Shown piece by piece: positions 1 through 9,230 of a stretch of DNA of 64,000 nt. Source of the stretch: CAZGOM01 sp964542875 (GTDB lineage Bacteria; Planctomycetota; Phycisphaerae; Phycisphaerales; Phycisphaeraceae); the NCBI GenBank assembly GCA_964542875.1, contig CAZIWA010000008.1:1-64000 (forward strand). The letters run 5' to 3'. The notes beneath the pieces are model-generated. The model did no database searches. It was not told the DNA's origin and saw only the letters and a list, made by a program, of their open reading frames with translations. The position numbers and the translations under genes are program-made. Each line of letters opens with the position of its first letter. Positions within the stretch are counted from its first letter, which is position 1.

Positions 1-687
1 CAAGCCCCCTCACCAATCGAATCACCAATCCCGCACCACCAATAAACCGGTGCTCCACTTCCGCATCCTTCTCCCAACCCCCTTTCATAGCCGCCACAAT
101 CAATGTGAAGCCCACTCCCTCTTTCCCCTTGGCGCCACACAACTTACGATCACCCCCAAAACAGATCCCATTTTTCAGTTAAAAAACCAACGATTCCAAT
201 CCAAACCCCATCCGCCTCCAACTCGCTCACCGCCTCAGAATAAAGTCCGTCAAACCCCCTCAAATCCAACAAAAAGTTAAATCTCCACCCAAGACCCAGG
301 GTAAAAGCATTTGTCGATTTCCCACGCGCCCGGGTTGCCGGGTGACGGGTTGCCGGGTGTCCATGAGGAACCCAAAGGCGGATCATGCCGCAAAATGGCA
401 TTCACCTTGGGTGACATGAACTTATCGAAGCCCCCCGATAACCCGAAAACCCGATACCCCGGGTGCATGTGCCGGCAAATACCCCAAATGCTTTTACCCT
501 GACCCAAGACCTCACAATATCTTGACATCCCCGATTCCACTCATATATTAGAACTCAGACATCTCAAACACGCCGTTTATTTAGTTATTTCCAACTGATC
601 TTTTAAATTTTTCAGCCGTCATTTCCGGTTTTTCACGTCACTCGTTCAAGCTTTTCCTATCGTCTGCCACATCTGAAAGTACATGCC
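1..687. other. Non-coding stretch upstream of the first pseudopilin
   Basis: No convincing gene is visible here. The short open frames have poor composition and no ribosome site. Positions 298-500 hold an inverted-repeat element, described separately. The last 150 bases before the gene at 688 turn AT-rich, which would suit a promoter, and a TATATTAGAAC stretch near 543 resembles the ATATTAGA operator half found at 50.8 kb. That resemblance is weak. Whatever gene lies to the left of the window cannot be judged. Confidence 0.6.
298..500. repeat. MITE-like element with 16-bp terminal inverted repeats
   Basis: AGGGTAAAAGCATTTG at 298-313 is the exact reverse complement of 485-500. The 203-bp interior is built from reiterated (a)cccg / cggg(t) blocks such as CCGGGTTGCCGGGTG, so it can fold extensively. 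It contains no open frame of interest. Part of the right half is recognisably related to 1641-1762. The structure fits a small non-autonomous mobile element or a complex palindromic repeat. No target-site duplication is obvious. Confidence 0.6.
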
Positions 688-1491
688 ATGCATCACCCTC
701 GCCGTGCCTTCACGCTGATTGAACTCCTCGTCGTCATTTCCATCATGGGCGTCCTGGTCAGCATGCTCCTGCCCGCGCTCTCCGAAGCACGCCAGAAAGC
801 CATGGACCTCAAGTGTCAGTCCGCGTCTCGCGGCGTAAACAACGCCGTCTTCTCCTACGCGGCTGACAACAAGGAAGCCATCGTCCGCAACAACGAATAC
901 ACCGGCCCGGACCCCCTCAACTACGCAGGCATCCTCGTCAGGGGCAGCTACATCAACAAAGACCCCTTCTACAACCGCGGCTGCCCCTACGGCCCGCCGG
1001 AATCCATCACCTATCTCAACTGGTGGGGCAACGACTACTACTCCACCCCCATGAACTCCGGCAGCTACGTGCAGTCCATTTCTTACGGCTTAAACGCCAT
1101 CCTCCAGAGCGCCTTCGGCCCTGAAAACCCTTACCTGCCTCCCTATTACGCCTACGGCCGCCCGTACACCTTCAAAGACGCCCGCATGATGGGTCAGGGC
1201 AACAAAACACCCGTCATCATGTGCAACATCACCCCCTGGGGCAGCACCACCCAGCACGTCTATCCCTCCCTCTACCACACCGTCGGCGTCCCCGCGTACA
1301 TGACCGCTGAATACCTCCTGGAACCCCGCCATCGCGGCCGCGGTCTCCCCATGTCCATGGCCGACGGTCATGGCGAATTCGTCCTCAAGGAAGTCATCAC
1401 CAGCAGCTACTCCAACTGGGGCATCGACACCCCCCTCGCCGGCCTCTCCCTGCGCTGGAGCTATGGCAACGGCTACCCCTCTATCTACTGA
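688..1491 (+). CDS. Type II pseudopilin, H-X-DG family (267 aa)
   Basis: A prepilin-like protein expected to be processed by prepilin peptidase and to assemble in, or sit at, the inner membrane as part of a type II secretion or pilus-like system. The start shows a short basic leader, then the conserved methylation and hydrophobic segment FTLIELLVVIS (about residues 8-30, cleavage likely after Ala7 rather than the usual Gly), with the invariant Glu at +5. A planctomycete-type PALSEAR motif follows. Near the C-terminus there is a DG motif (Asp226-Gly227) with an upstream His215, one residue longer than the usual H-X9-DG spacing. The body is rich in Tyr, Asn and Gly, as expected for a surface-exposed globular domain. 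It is closely similar to the protein at 1896-2687, so the two are tandem paralogues. Its substrate or partner is unknown. Confidence 0.88.
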   Translation: MHHPRRAFTLIELLVVISIMGVLVSMLLPALSEARQKAMDLKCQSASRGVNNAVFSYAADNKEAIVRNNEYTGPDPLNYAGILVRGSYINKDPFYNRGCPYGPPESITYLNWWGNDYYSTPMNSGSYVQSISYGLNAILQSAFGPENPYLPPYYAYGRPYTFKDARMMGQGNKTPVIMCNITPWGSTTQHVYPSLYHTVGVPAYMTAEYLLEPRHRGRGLPMSMADGHGEFVLKEVITSSYSNWGIDTPLAGLSLRWSYGNGYPSIY

Positions 1492-1895
1492 TTCACTCCG
1501 ATCTCTGCCTGAAAACCCTTCCCCTTCACAAGGAAGCTGGCCCGGCATTCCAGGCCGGATGAGGGTGTTCTTGATCTTTCTGCTCCGTCTAGCGGGTTTT
1601 CGGCAAAGCCCAATCCCCGCCAAGCACACGCTCGCTGCTGCCAGGGCAGTTGCCGGGTTGCCAGGGACTTTGAAAAATCCGGATCAATCAGCCAAATCTT
1701 GAACACACCCGGTCACCCGATAGCCCGGATGCAGGGGCTTTCGTCAAATGCACTTGCCCTCTCCACCCCCATTAAATTCATTGACAAAGCCAATCTATTT
1801 CTTATAGTCGCAATGCAAATCGCCATGCACCATCTCAGACAAATCACGCTTGTTTAAGTACTTATAAAACCGCTCAACATCGAAAGTCATTTCTC
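1492..1895. other. Intergenic region between the two pseudopilin paralogues
   Basis: About 400 bases without a credible gene. It contains a degenerate copy of the upstream repeat (1641-1762). An AT-rich stretch follows just before the second gene, with a small palindrome TTTAAGTACTTATAAA around 1852-1867 that could be part of a promoter or operator. Confidence 0.55.
1641..1762. repeat. Degenerate relative of the 298-500 repeat
   Basis: The stretch acccgatagcccggatgc followed by CAAATGCACTTGCCC parallels acccgataccccgggtgc followed by CAAATGCTTTTACCC at the right end of the upstream element. The left part shares GTTGCCGGGTTGCC. A matching terminal inverted repeat is not intact, so this looks like a decayed or partial copy. 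Confidence 0.45.
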
Positions 1896-2687
1896 ATGTC
1901 CCAGCGCCGCTCCGCCTTCACGCTCATCGAGCTTCTGGTGGTTATCTCCATCATTGCCCTGCTCATGAGCGTACTTCTCCCCGCGCTGGGCAAAGCCCGT
2001 GAAAACGCCCGCCAACTCCAGTGCTCTTCAGGCACACGTTCGATCACGAACGCAGTGCTTGCCTACGCCGCCGATAATCGCCAGGCCGTCGTGCGCTCAT
2101 CGGGCACCAGCACTTCGTACGCCACCATCCTCATCGCGGGGGGTTACACCAACCGCGACATGTTCACCAATCGCGGCTGCCCCGACGGTCCCCGCCCCGA
2201 CGCCACATACACCGATTACCTGCCCGATGATTACTATGTCGGCGACACCTCCGGCCCCTACGCCCAAAGCGTCTCCTTTGGTCTCAACGGCATTCTCCAA
2301 AGCGGCTACGGCTATTACCCCGGCGTTCTTGTATCCATCTATGGCCCCCGCTCCACGCCGTTCACCTTCAATTCCGGCCGTCTTGCCAATTATCCATCCC
2401 ACACCCCCGTCATCTCCTGCTCGGTGACGCCCTGGCGAAGCACCACGCAAAATGTCTCTCCGGCCCTTCGCCAGACCATGGGTATCCCCATGTACCTCAC
2501 TGCGGACAACCTTTTCGCCCGCCACCAGGGGAAAGGGCTGCCCATGACCTACGCCGACGGCCACGGGATCTTTGTCGCCCGTGAGGACATCCTTTCCGGC
2601 AACTCCGTAAGCTGGGGCCCCATGGACCATCCCATGGCAGGCTTCTCTCTTGCCAACCTCTTTGGCAACACCTACTCGGTTGATTAA
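1896..2687 (+). CDS. Type II pseudopilin, H-X-DG family (263 aa)
   Basis: Paralogue of the preceding gene with the same architecture: a short basic leader, FTLIELLVVISII as the methylation and membrane segment at about residues 7-30, the PALGKAR motif typical of Phycisphaerae-type pseudopilins, and a C-terminal ADGHGIF motif with an upstream His. Blocks such as NAV-YAADN-AVVR, NRGCP-GP and MADGHGEF/YADGHGIF are shared between the two, so a tandem duplication followed by divergence is likely. The end overlaps the convergent MFS gene by four bases. Role within the pilus or secretion machinery is unknown. Confidence 0.88.
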   Translation: MSQRRSAFTLIELLVVISIIALLMSVLLPALGKARENARQLQCSSGTRSITNAVLAYAADNRQAVVRSSGTSTSYATILIAGGYTNRDMFTNRGCPDGPRPDATYTDYLPDDYYVGDTSGPYAQSVSFGLNGILQSGYGYYPGVLVSIYGPRSTPFTFNSGRLANYPSHTPVISCSVTPWRSTTQNVSPALRQTMGIPMYLTADNLFARHQGKGLPMTYADGHGIFVAREDILSGNSVSWGPMDHPMAGFSLANLFGNTYSVD

Positions 2688-3904
2688 CCCTGCCTTCCCG
2701 GCTCCTCCAGCCACATCAGGCACCCCAGCAGCAGCACCCCCGCCATTGCGCAGCAGATAAACAGCCATTGGATCCCGATCACCGGCACCACCACGCTCAT
2801 CACCAGCATCGCCACGCCGAAAAAGATCGCGTTCATCACCTTCTGCATTGCAAAAGCGCCGCCCAGCGACACCTTCCCCGCCACCCGCGACAGCCACATC
2901 ATGGCCGGCGCCAGCGCCGCGCCCATTCCCACCGCGCACGAGATCAAAAACACCTGCGTCCAGAACACCGACTGGCACACACCCAGGCAAAACAGCGATG
3001 CTACGCTCAGCCCCAGCAGCCCCACCAGGCACGCCTTAAGCGGCCACCGGTCCAGCACGGCCCCCAGCAGCAGAATCACAAACAGGGTCATCCCGGAGCC
3101 AATGGAAAGCACATTGCCGTAGGCCCATGCCGGCGCGCCCAGTTCCTGCGTCAGCCGCACCGCGCCAAACGCATCCACCGATGACCCCACTGAATAGACG
3201 CCCAGGGAAAGCAGCACAAACGCCATCATCCGGCCATGGGTCAGGCCTTCCTTATAAACCCCCACGATCGCTTTCAGTTCATGCTTCACCGTCGACATTT
3301 GCGACACACGCTCTTGAATCGGATACCCCTTGAGGCACCATGCGCCGATACACAGCCCCACCCCCATCGCCAGCACCACCCACGCCACATGGCCGATCCA
3401 ATACGTCACCAGCAGCGGACCGATCATCCCCGCCCCCGTCCCCGTCGCCCGGTAAAGCGTGTTGGACAGCCCCTGCCTCCCGCTGCCCACCATCTGCGTC
3501 AATTGATTCAAATTCACGAAGCTCGCGCTTAGCATCGCACTCACAAGCGGCACCAGAATCAAAAAACCCCACATCGGCGCAAGGCAGATCACGCTGAAAC
3601 CCAGCCCCGCTGCCAGCAGGCAAAACAGCGTCACCCGCCGCGTACCCAGCCGGTCGCTCACCGCGCCCAGCACAATCGTCCCCGTCATCACCCCCATCAT
3701 CCGCAGCGACAGCACCCGGGAGTATTCCGCAGCCGTCAGGCCGAGCGTTCCCGTCGCGTAAAGCGGCAGCATCGACAGCAATCCCGAAAATGCCAGCCCA
3801 TTCAAAAATGCGCATCCCAATAGCGCACGCAGGCGACGCCACGTCAACCGGTCCGGGCTCTCTTGCGCCAAACCCGGCACAGTGTTGTCAGTTGCCTCAG
3901 CCAC
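2684..3904 (-). CDS. MFS transporter (406 aa)
   Basis: An inner-membrane secondary transporter of the major facilitator superfamily. About twelve hydrophobic helices can be followed along the protein. The loop between helices 2 and 3 carries GAVSDRLGTRRV, a clear version of the MFS motif GxxxDRxGRR, at about residues 80-91. The substrate cannot be read from sequence. It starts four bases after the stop of the upstream lipoprotein gene, so the two are probably one transcript. It is the only recognisable transporter in the window, and it lies outside the carbohydrate modules. Confidence 0.85.
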   Translation of the reverse strand: MAEATDNTVPGLAQESPDRLTWRRLRALLGCAFLNGLAFSGLLSMLPLYATGTLGLTAAEYSRVLSLRMMGVMTGTIVLGAVSDRLGTRRVTLFCLLAAGLGFSVICLAPMWGFLILVPLVSAMLSASFVNLNQLTQMVGSGRQGLSNTLYRATGTGAGMIGPLLVTYWIGHVAWVVLAMGVGLCIGAWCLKGYPIQERVSQMSTVKHELKAIVGVYKEGLTHGRMMAFVLLSLGVYSVGSSVDAFGAVRLTQELGAPAWAYGNVLSIGSGMTLFVILLLGAVLDRWPLKACLVGLLGLSVASLFCLGVCQSVFWTQVFLISCAVGMGAALAPAMMWLSRVAGKVSLGGAFAMQKVMNAIFFGVAMLVMSVVVPVIGIQWLFICCAMAGVLLLGCLMWLEEPGRQG

Positions 3905-3907
3905 GCT

Positions 3908-4711
3908 TTACTTTCCCGCTTCGTTGAACGCTTTTTGCACTTCGACCGGCAGATCGTCATTGATCTTCACCTGGCTTAGCCTCAACTCCCGCGTCGGCCC
4001 CATGCCTGCCCGTAATTTCATTCGGGTCGGCCACGCAATTCCCCCTTGGGTCCGATAATCGCTTAACTCCAATCGTGAAAGCCCGCCGACCCGTGTCGGC
4101 ATCACCTCATACACCCGCGTCAGCAGTTGCTCGGGGTGAACCGCCGCCAGCACTTCGCCCGGCGCATCGTCTTCACCCTGCCGCCAATTCAGCTCTCCTT
4201 CTTCGTTGGGCCCCAGGTATTTGGGATCCATTCGAAAAATCCCATGCCGGTACAACAGCCAGGCTTCCAGCATCGGCTCCAGTTCAACCTGATTGCCGCC
4301 TTCAAAGCGAATAATTCTCTTTTCCAGTCGCAATCCATCGTCTGCCCCCGCCGTTTTCCTCACACAAAGGGCTGACGCAATCACTTTTCCATCTTTTTTT
4401 AGATCGATCTGAACTTTTTCGTCCTGCCATGCGTACAAATTAAAAGAAACCCTAGCAACACGAGGTACCACCCCTCCGGCATCAAACCACACCCCGCCCT
4501 CCTCCTCCATCACTGTCTGAAACGTCACAAACCCGTTGTTCTGAGTCCCCACGATCTCCAGCGCCTCACTCGGCGTATCCCACGCATAATTCAGCGGCTG
4601 CTTCTGGGCTTCACACCCAGCCATCATTCCCATGATGGCCCACATGCAAAAACCCAACCCCAGCGCCCGGCATCGCCGGGAAAAAGGAAGGCCACCATGC
4701 AAAGTGCTCAT
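3908..4711 (-). CDS. Putative lipoprotein of unknown function (267 aa)
   Basis: The N-terminus has a basic stretch, a hydrophobic segment and a lipobox-like MMAGC at about residues 29-33, so the protein is probably lipid-anchored after signal peptidase II cleavage. ATG at 4711 is preferred. A TTG eight codons upstream keeps the frame but lies deeper in the divergent gene's leader. The rest is mostly beta-strand-like. Its end (SRLELSDYRTQGGIAWPTR, then LRLSQVKINDDLP) resembles the last strands of LolA-like outer-membrane lipoprotein carriers, which is a tentative fold guess. It heads a two-gene unit with the MFS transporter and is divergent from the MoxR operon. Confidence 0.65.
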   Translation of the reverse strand: MSTLHGGLPFSRRCRALGLGFCMWAIMGMMAGCEAQKQPLNYAWDTPSEALEIVGTQNNGFVTFQTVMEEEGGVWFDAGGVVPRVARVSFNLYAWQDEKVQIDLKKDGKVIASALCVRKTAGADDGLRLEKRIIRFEGGNQVELEPMLEAWLLYRHGIFRMDPKYLGPNEEGELNWRQGEDDAPGEVLAAVHPEQLLTRVYEVMPTRVGGLSRLELSDYRTQGGIAWPTRMKLRAGMGPTRELRLSQVKINDDLPVEVQKAFNEAGK

Positions 4712-4840
4712 TCCACCACTCAAGAAACACCTCAATCCAGCGTGAACATCACAACCCCTGAGCCGACTAAGATAATGCCAGCGGGGCCCGGGAACCTGGG
4801 GGCCGGAAAAAACAAGTCACATAACCGAAACGGGTCTGGC

Positions 4841-5767
4841 ATGGATCATCGTCTTGAACGCCTTAAAACCAACATCCAAACCGTCATCAAAGGAAAGGAT
4901 TCCAGCGTTGACCTTCTGATCGCTGCCCTCCTGTCAGGCGGACACGTCCTCATCGAAGACCTCCCCGGCGTCGGCAAGACCACCCTCGCCAAGAGCCTTG
5001 CACAAAGCATCTCCGGTCAAATCCGCCGCGTTCAGTTCACCCCCGACCTTCTCCCCACCGACATCCTGGGCGGCTCCGTCTACGATCCCCGCGACGGCAG
5101 CTTCACCTTCCGCCCCGGCCCCATCTTCACCAACATCCTCCTGGCTGACGAAATCAACCGCGCCTCGCCACGCACCCAATCCAGCCTTCTGGAAGCCATG
5201 GCGGAGAAACAAGCCACCATCGAAGGCGACCGCCACCCCCTCCCCGACGTCTTCCTCGTCATCGCCACCGAAAACCCCATCGAGTTCCACGGCACCTACC
5301 CTCTGCCCGAAGCCCAGCTCGACCGCTTCCTCATCCGCATGGAGCTTGGCTATGTGGACGCCGCGGAGGAAGTTGAAATCCTCTTCAGCCAGAACAAAAC
5401 CCATCCCGTCGACGCCCTCAAGCCCGTCATGACCACCCAGGACGTCGAAAACCTCCAGCACGCCATCCACGAAATCCACGTCGCCAAGGAGTTGGGCCGC
5501 TACATCGTCGATCTCGTACGCGCCACCCGCGTCCACCCCCAGCTTCAAATGGGCGCCAGCCCCCGTGGCGCGCTGGGCCTCTTCCGCATCGCCCAGGCGC
5601 TTGCCTTCATGGACGGCCGCGACCACATCTGGCCGGAAGACATTCAGCGCTCCGCCGTCCCCGTTCTGGCCCACAGGATCATGCTTGAAACCAAGGCCAA
5701 GTTCGCCGGCGTCTCCAAGGCCGCCATCGTCCAGGAAGTCCTCTCTTCCGTGGGGGTCCCAAAATGA
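4841..5767 (+). CDS. MoxR-family AAA+ ATPase (308 aa)
   Basis: A cytoplasmic chaperone-like ATPase of the MoxR/RavA class, thought to remodel or mature partner proteins. Walker A (DLPGVGKTT) is at about residues 40-48, Walker B (LLADEINRA) at about 100-108, and ATENP (sensor 1) and the YPLPEAQLDRF signature follow, all canonical. An open frame continues 48 codons upstream to 4697, but that extension is low-complexity and overlaps the divergent lipoprotein gene. ATG at 4841 gives the usual family length. It overlaps the next gene by ATGA, so the MoxR / DUF58 / transglutaminase trio is a translationally coupled operon of a well-known type. Confidence 0.9.
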   Translation: MDHRLERLKTNIQTVIKGKDSSVDLLIAALLSGGHVLIEDLPGVGKTTLAKSLAQSISGQIRRVQFTPDLLPTDILGGSVYDPRDGSFTFRPGPIFTNILLADEINRASPRTQSSLLEAMAEKQATIEGDRHPLPDVFLVIATENPIEFHGTYPLPEAQLDRFLIRMELGYVDAAEEVEILFSQNKTHPVDALKPVMTTQDVENLQHAIHEIHVAKELGRYIVDLVRATRVHPQLQMGASPRGALGLFRIAQALAFMDGRDHIWPEDIQRSAVPVLAHRIMLETKAKFAGVSKAAIVQEVLSSVGVPK

Positions 5768-7131
5768 GCGTTATCTCCAACATCTTTGGAGAAATGCGCT
5801 GGTACAGGGCCGCCAACAACTGGTTCCTCCGGCACGAGCAGGACATCCTGATGCCGGCCTTCACCAGCTCGTTTCCCTTCATCACCCTCCGGTTCAAGAG
5901 ACTCGACGAAAGCACGAAAACCTACAAGTGGGGCCTCTTCGGCTTCATCATGAACGTCTGGAATGAACGCCTCACCTTCGCAGGAAGGTGGATCATCGGC
6001 GGCGCCGTCGGCTCCATCATCGCTGGCAGCTCTCCCGAACCGGAAGTCGGCCGTTACCTCTTCTCGTTCTTCCTCTCGCTCATCGGCACCGCGTTCATCA
6101 TCTCGCTGATCCGCACCCCCAAAGTCAGCGTCAAGCGCTGGGTCTCCCTCCGCTTCCCCGCCAACACCCCCGTCCCGCTGGTCATGAACCTGCGCAACAC
6201 CGGCCATGATGTCGAAGCCGATGTCGGCGCCTATGAATATCGCATGCCCCCAGGCATCAAGCTGGCGGAGTCTCCGATGTTCATCGAAGAGCTCGCCCCC
6301 GGCGCAGAGTACGCCCAACGCTACACCATCCACGCCGCCAAACGCGGCACCTACCTGCTCCCGGGTCCGGCCATCATCTCCATCTTCCCCTTTGGCCTCA
6401 CCCAGTCGCGCCAGTTCAAGCTGGACCCTACCCGCGTCTTCGTCCACCCCGAATTCAAACCCATCAAAACCATCGACCTCCCCGTCTCCAGCCGACACCA
6501 GCCAGGCGGTGTCGCCCTCTCCAGCAATGTCGGCGAATCCATGGAGTTCATCGGCACCCGCGAATACACCACCGGCGACCGCATCCGCCACATCCACCCC
6601 AGAAGCTGGGCGCGCGTCGGCATGCCCATCGTCCGCCAGTTTCAGGAAGAGTATTTCACCCGCGTCGCCCTCCTGGCCGATACTTTTGTCCCCGGCACCG
6701 AAGAGCTCGACGCCTTTGAAGCCCAGCTCTCCCTCATCGCCAGCATCACCGAACACCTTTCGCGCGAAGAATACGTGCTGGACCTCTTCGCCATCGGCGA
6801 CAAGCTCATTGAATTTGAATCCGGCCGCTCCCTGGCCTATCAGGATCAAGTGCTCGATGTCCTCTCCGTCGTGGAGCCCACCGACACCGACCACCTGGAA
6901 ATCCTCGCCCGCGACATGGACGACCAGCTCAAGATCACCTCCACCATCATCGTCGTCATTCTCCGGTGGGATCGCCCCCGCCGGGAGTTGATCGACCGGA
7001 TCATCAGTTCCGGCGTCATGGTGAAAGTGATCCTCGTCTCCGACACCGAACCCAATGCAAACGACATCATCGGGCACAGCTTCATCCGGCTCACGCCCGA
7101 TCAGATCAACATGGGGGTAGATGCGTTATGA
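5764..7131 (+). CDS. DUF58 domain-containing protein (455 aa)
   Basis: Standard second member of MoxR operons. Two hydrophobic segments lie at about residues 75-120. The DUF58 signature follows as EFIGTREYTTGDRIRHIHP at about 262-280 and continues into a von Willebrand A-like C-terminal half. The family is membrane-linked and often encoded beside MoxR and transglutaminase genes. A precise role is not established. ATGA overlaps couple it to both neighbours. Nothing unusual is missing from the signature. Confidence 0.88.
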   Translation: MSVISNIFGEMRWYRAANNWFLRHEQDILMPAFTSSFPFITLRFKRLDESTKTYKWGLFGFIMNVWNERLTFAGRWIIGGAVGSIIAGSSPEPEVGRYLFSFFLSLIGTAFIISLIRTPKVSVKRWVSLRFPANTPVPLVMNLRNTGHDVEADVGAYEYRMPPGIKLAESPMFIEELAPGAEYAQRYTIHAAKRGTYLLPGPAIISIFPFGLTQSRQFKLDPTRVFVHPEFKPIKTIDLPVSSRHQPGGVALSSNVGESMEFIGTREYTTGDRIRHIHPRSWARVGMPIVRQFQEEYFTRVALLADTFVPGTEELDAFEAQLSLIASITEHLSREEYVLDLFAIGDKLIEFESGRSLAYQDQVLDVLSVVEPTDTDHLEILARDMDDQLKITSTIIVVILRWDRPRRELIDRIISSGVMVKVILVSDTEPNANDIIGHSFIRLTPDQINMGVDAL

Positions 7132-9140
7132 ACACGCCCAAAGCCGCCATCCCGAGCCTTGCCGCCAACCCGCCCGACAACGGCTGGAACACTCAGCTCA
7201 CCGCCTGCGTCGTGGTCATCATCGCTTCCATCTCCCTTGGCTTTAGCGCCAAAATCATGTTCATGCCCGCCATCGTCGTGCTCATGGTCGGGCTTCACGT
7301 CCTCACCGGTTTTGAGTTCAAGCACGCCCCAAGGACTTCCATCTCCCTGCTCATCGCCATACCCTTCGCCCTCTGGTGGCGCTGGTACCCCGACACCATC
7401 GGCGGCGGCTTCAGCTCCGGCTCTCACCGCCACCAGTTCACCGCCCTGTTGCCCGTCATGGGCTTTTACCTGTTGACCATCAATTTCTATCAGATCCTCT
7501 CCCACCGCTATGGGGGAAATCTCATGATGGCGCTGGGCTCCTCCATCTTCGCCTTCACCCTCTCTGGCGCCGTCACCTCCAACCCCGTCTTCATCCCGCT
7601 TGCGCTCATCCTGGTGCCCCTGGTTTTTTTTGAGCTCCGCAACGGCCTCACCATCACCCGGTTGTCGCCCATCAAAAGCAAGGCATTCCCCGCGGCCCAG
7701 GTCTGGAGCATCCTCTTTGTCATCATGGTGACCGTTGGCCTCCAGGTTCTGCTGATCGAACGGATACCTGAACTGGGCCAGTGGGTCGTCAACAAAATCG
7801 GCAACACCGCCAATCCCGGAAATTACATCGGCAATTCCCGCGGCAACACCACCCTGGGCTCCATGAGCGCCGACAGCGGGAAAGTCGGCACCAGCGAAAT
7901 CGTTGCCCGCGTCTGGAGCAACCGAGACCCCGGTTATCTCCGCGGCATCGTTCACGCAAAGTACGACAAAGGCACCTGGGAAGCCCTCAAGGAAGAAAAC
8001 GACGTCTTCCCGACCGACACCCACAAGGGCCGAAACATCTTCCGCCTCTTCGGCTCGCGCACCCATGAAATCAGCGGCACGGTCTATCCCGAATCCGGCA
8101 TGGCCAGCACGGTCATGGTCCCACTGGGCACCAATCAGATCGCCATGTTCGACAAGTCCATCAAGCGCAGCCTTGCCTACACCGTCATGCCCGAATCCTC
8201 CTCCATGAAAGGCGGATACGAATACTACGCCATCGATAAAGAGCTCCTGCGCCAGCACGGCCCCACCATCAACGAACAGCTCGCCATCCCCAGCGACATC
8301 GCCGCGGACATCAAGCGCTACGCCAACAAGATCATCGGCAATGAAACCAACCCCATCGCCATGGTCCAGAAGATCGAAAACTATTTCCAGGCCAACTACA
8401 CCTACCAGCTCGGCTTGAAGCTCAACAACAAAAACAAAGACCCCATTGTTGAATTCATGGACGACATCAAGGCCGGCCACTGCGAATACTTTGCCACCGC
8501 GGCCGCCCTGATTCTCCGCTCCCGCGGTGTGGAAACCCGTTACGTCACCGGCCTCTCCGTCCGCGAACAGGGCATGGGCGACGGCTACTGGATCGCCCGC
8601 AAACGTGACGCCCACGCCTGGGTCGAAGCCTACATCCCCGGCAACGGCTGGACGGTCGTTGAAGCCACCCCCAGCTCCGCCCGCCCCATCATCGACGAAC
8701 CCGGTTGGCTCTCCCGCACCGGCGACTGGTTCAACTCTTACTTCCAGATGATCCTCCGCTTCGTCGTCTTCGGCGGCGTCAGTGCGGTCCTCGCCATTCT
8801 CTGGGACACCCTCGTCTTCGTCCTCGCCGTCATCCCCAGTTGGGGCTGGCTCATCATCGTCGTCCTCGGTATCGGCTTTTTCTTCCGCAAGTCCATCTTG
8901 CGATTCATTCACGATCGCAATGCCGCCGCCAGGATGTACTCCCAGCGCGTGCTCTCCCTCCAGGCCCGGCTCCACAAAATCGAACGCGCGCTCGCACGCC
9001 ACGGCCTGCGCCGCAGCCCCGCCACCCCCATCGGCGACTTCCTGGTCAAAGTCCAGGCCGCCCCTCTTGAAGAACCCCTCAAATCCGAAGCCCTGGACAC
9101 CCTTCTCGAATACCAGCGCGAACGCTTCAAACGTGAATAG
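7128..9140 (+). CDS. Membrane transglutaminase-like protein, TgpA/DUF3488 type (670 aa)
   Basis: The N-terminal third has about six hydrophobic helices. A periplasmic transglutaminase-like papain-fold domain follows, then two more helices around residues 540-590 and a soluble C-terminal tail. The catalytic Cys452 (AGHCEYF) and His496 (DAHAWVEAY) are present. The third position, normally Asp in an xDATP motif, is Glu512 (VVEATP). Start at 7128 is chosen because it overlaps the DUF58 stop as ATGA. A longer open frame to 6966 lies inside the upstream gene. It is probably an inner-membrane protease or transglutaminase acting with the MoxR and DUF58 partners. Confidence 0.85.
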   Translation: MNTPKAAIPSLAANPPDNGWNTQLTACVVVIIASISLGFSAKIMFMPAIVVLMVGLHVLTGFEFKHAPRTSISLLIAIPFALWWRWYPDTIGGGFSSGSHRHQFTALLPVMGFYLLTINFYQILSHRYGGNLMMALGSSIFAFTLSGAVTSNPVFIPLALILVPLVFFELRNGLTITRLSPIKSKAFPAAQVWSILFVIMVTVGLQVLLIERIPELGQWVVNKIGNTANPGNYIGNSRGNTTLGSMSADSGKVGTSEIVARVWSNRDPGYLRGIVHAKYDKGTWEALKEENDVFPTDTHKGRNIFRLFGSRTHEISGTVYPESGMASTVMVPLGTNQIAMFDKSIKRSLAYTVMPESSSMKGGYEYYAIDKELLRQHGPTINEQLAIPSDIAADIKRYANKIIGNETNPIAMVQKIENYFQANYTYQLGLKLNNKNKDPIVEFMDDIKAGHCEYFATAAALILRSRGVETRYVTGLSVREQGMGDGYWIARKRDAHAWVEAYIPGNGWTVVEATPSSARPIIDEPGWLSRTGDWFNSYFQMILRFVVFGGVSAVLAILWDTLVFVLAVIPSWGWLIIVVLGIGFFFRKSILRFIHDRNAAARMYSQRVLSLQARLHKIERALARHGLRRSPATPIGDFLVKVQAAPLEEPLKSEALDTLLEYQRERFKRE

Positions 9141-9230
9141 CTTCCTGCCTTCCCGACGATGGATGGCAGGCGCGTGTACTTTCATCGCCCTGCACTACTT
9201 TTCATCCGTCTAAAATCTTAAACTCCTCCC

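Noticed and set aside
50..401. Overlapping open frames on both strands at the left edge
   Set aside because: Low-complexity Pro/Ser/Thr-rich products, no ribosome site, and overlap with the inverted-repeat element.
4697..4840. 48-codon N-terminal extension of the MoxR ATPase
   Set aside because: Low-complexity and not conserved in the family; overlaps the leader of the divergent lipoprotein gene.
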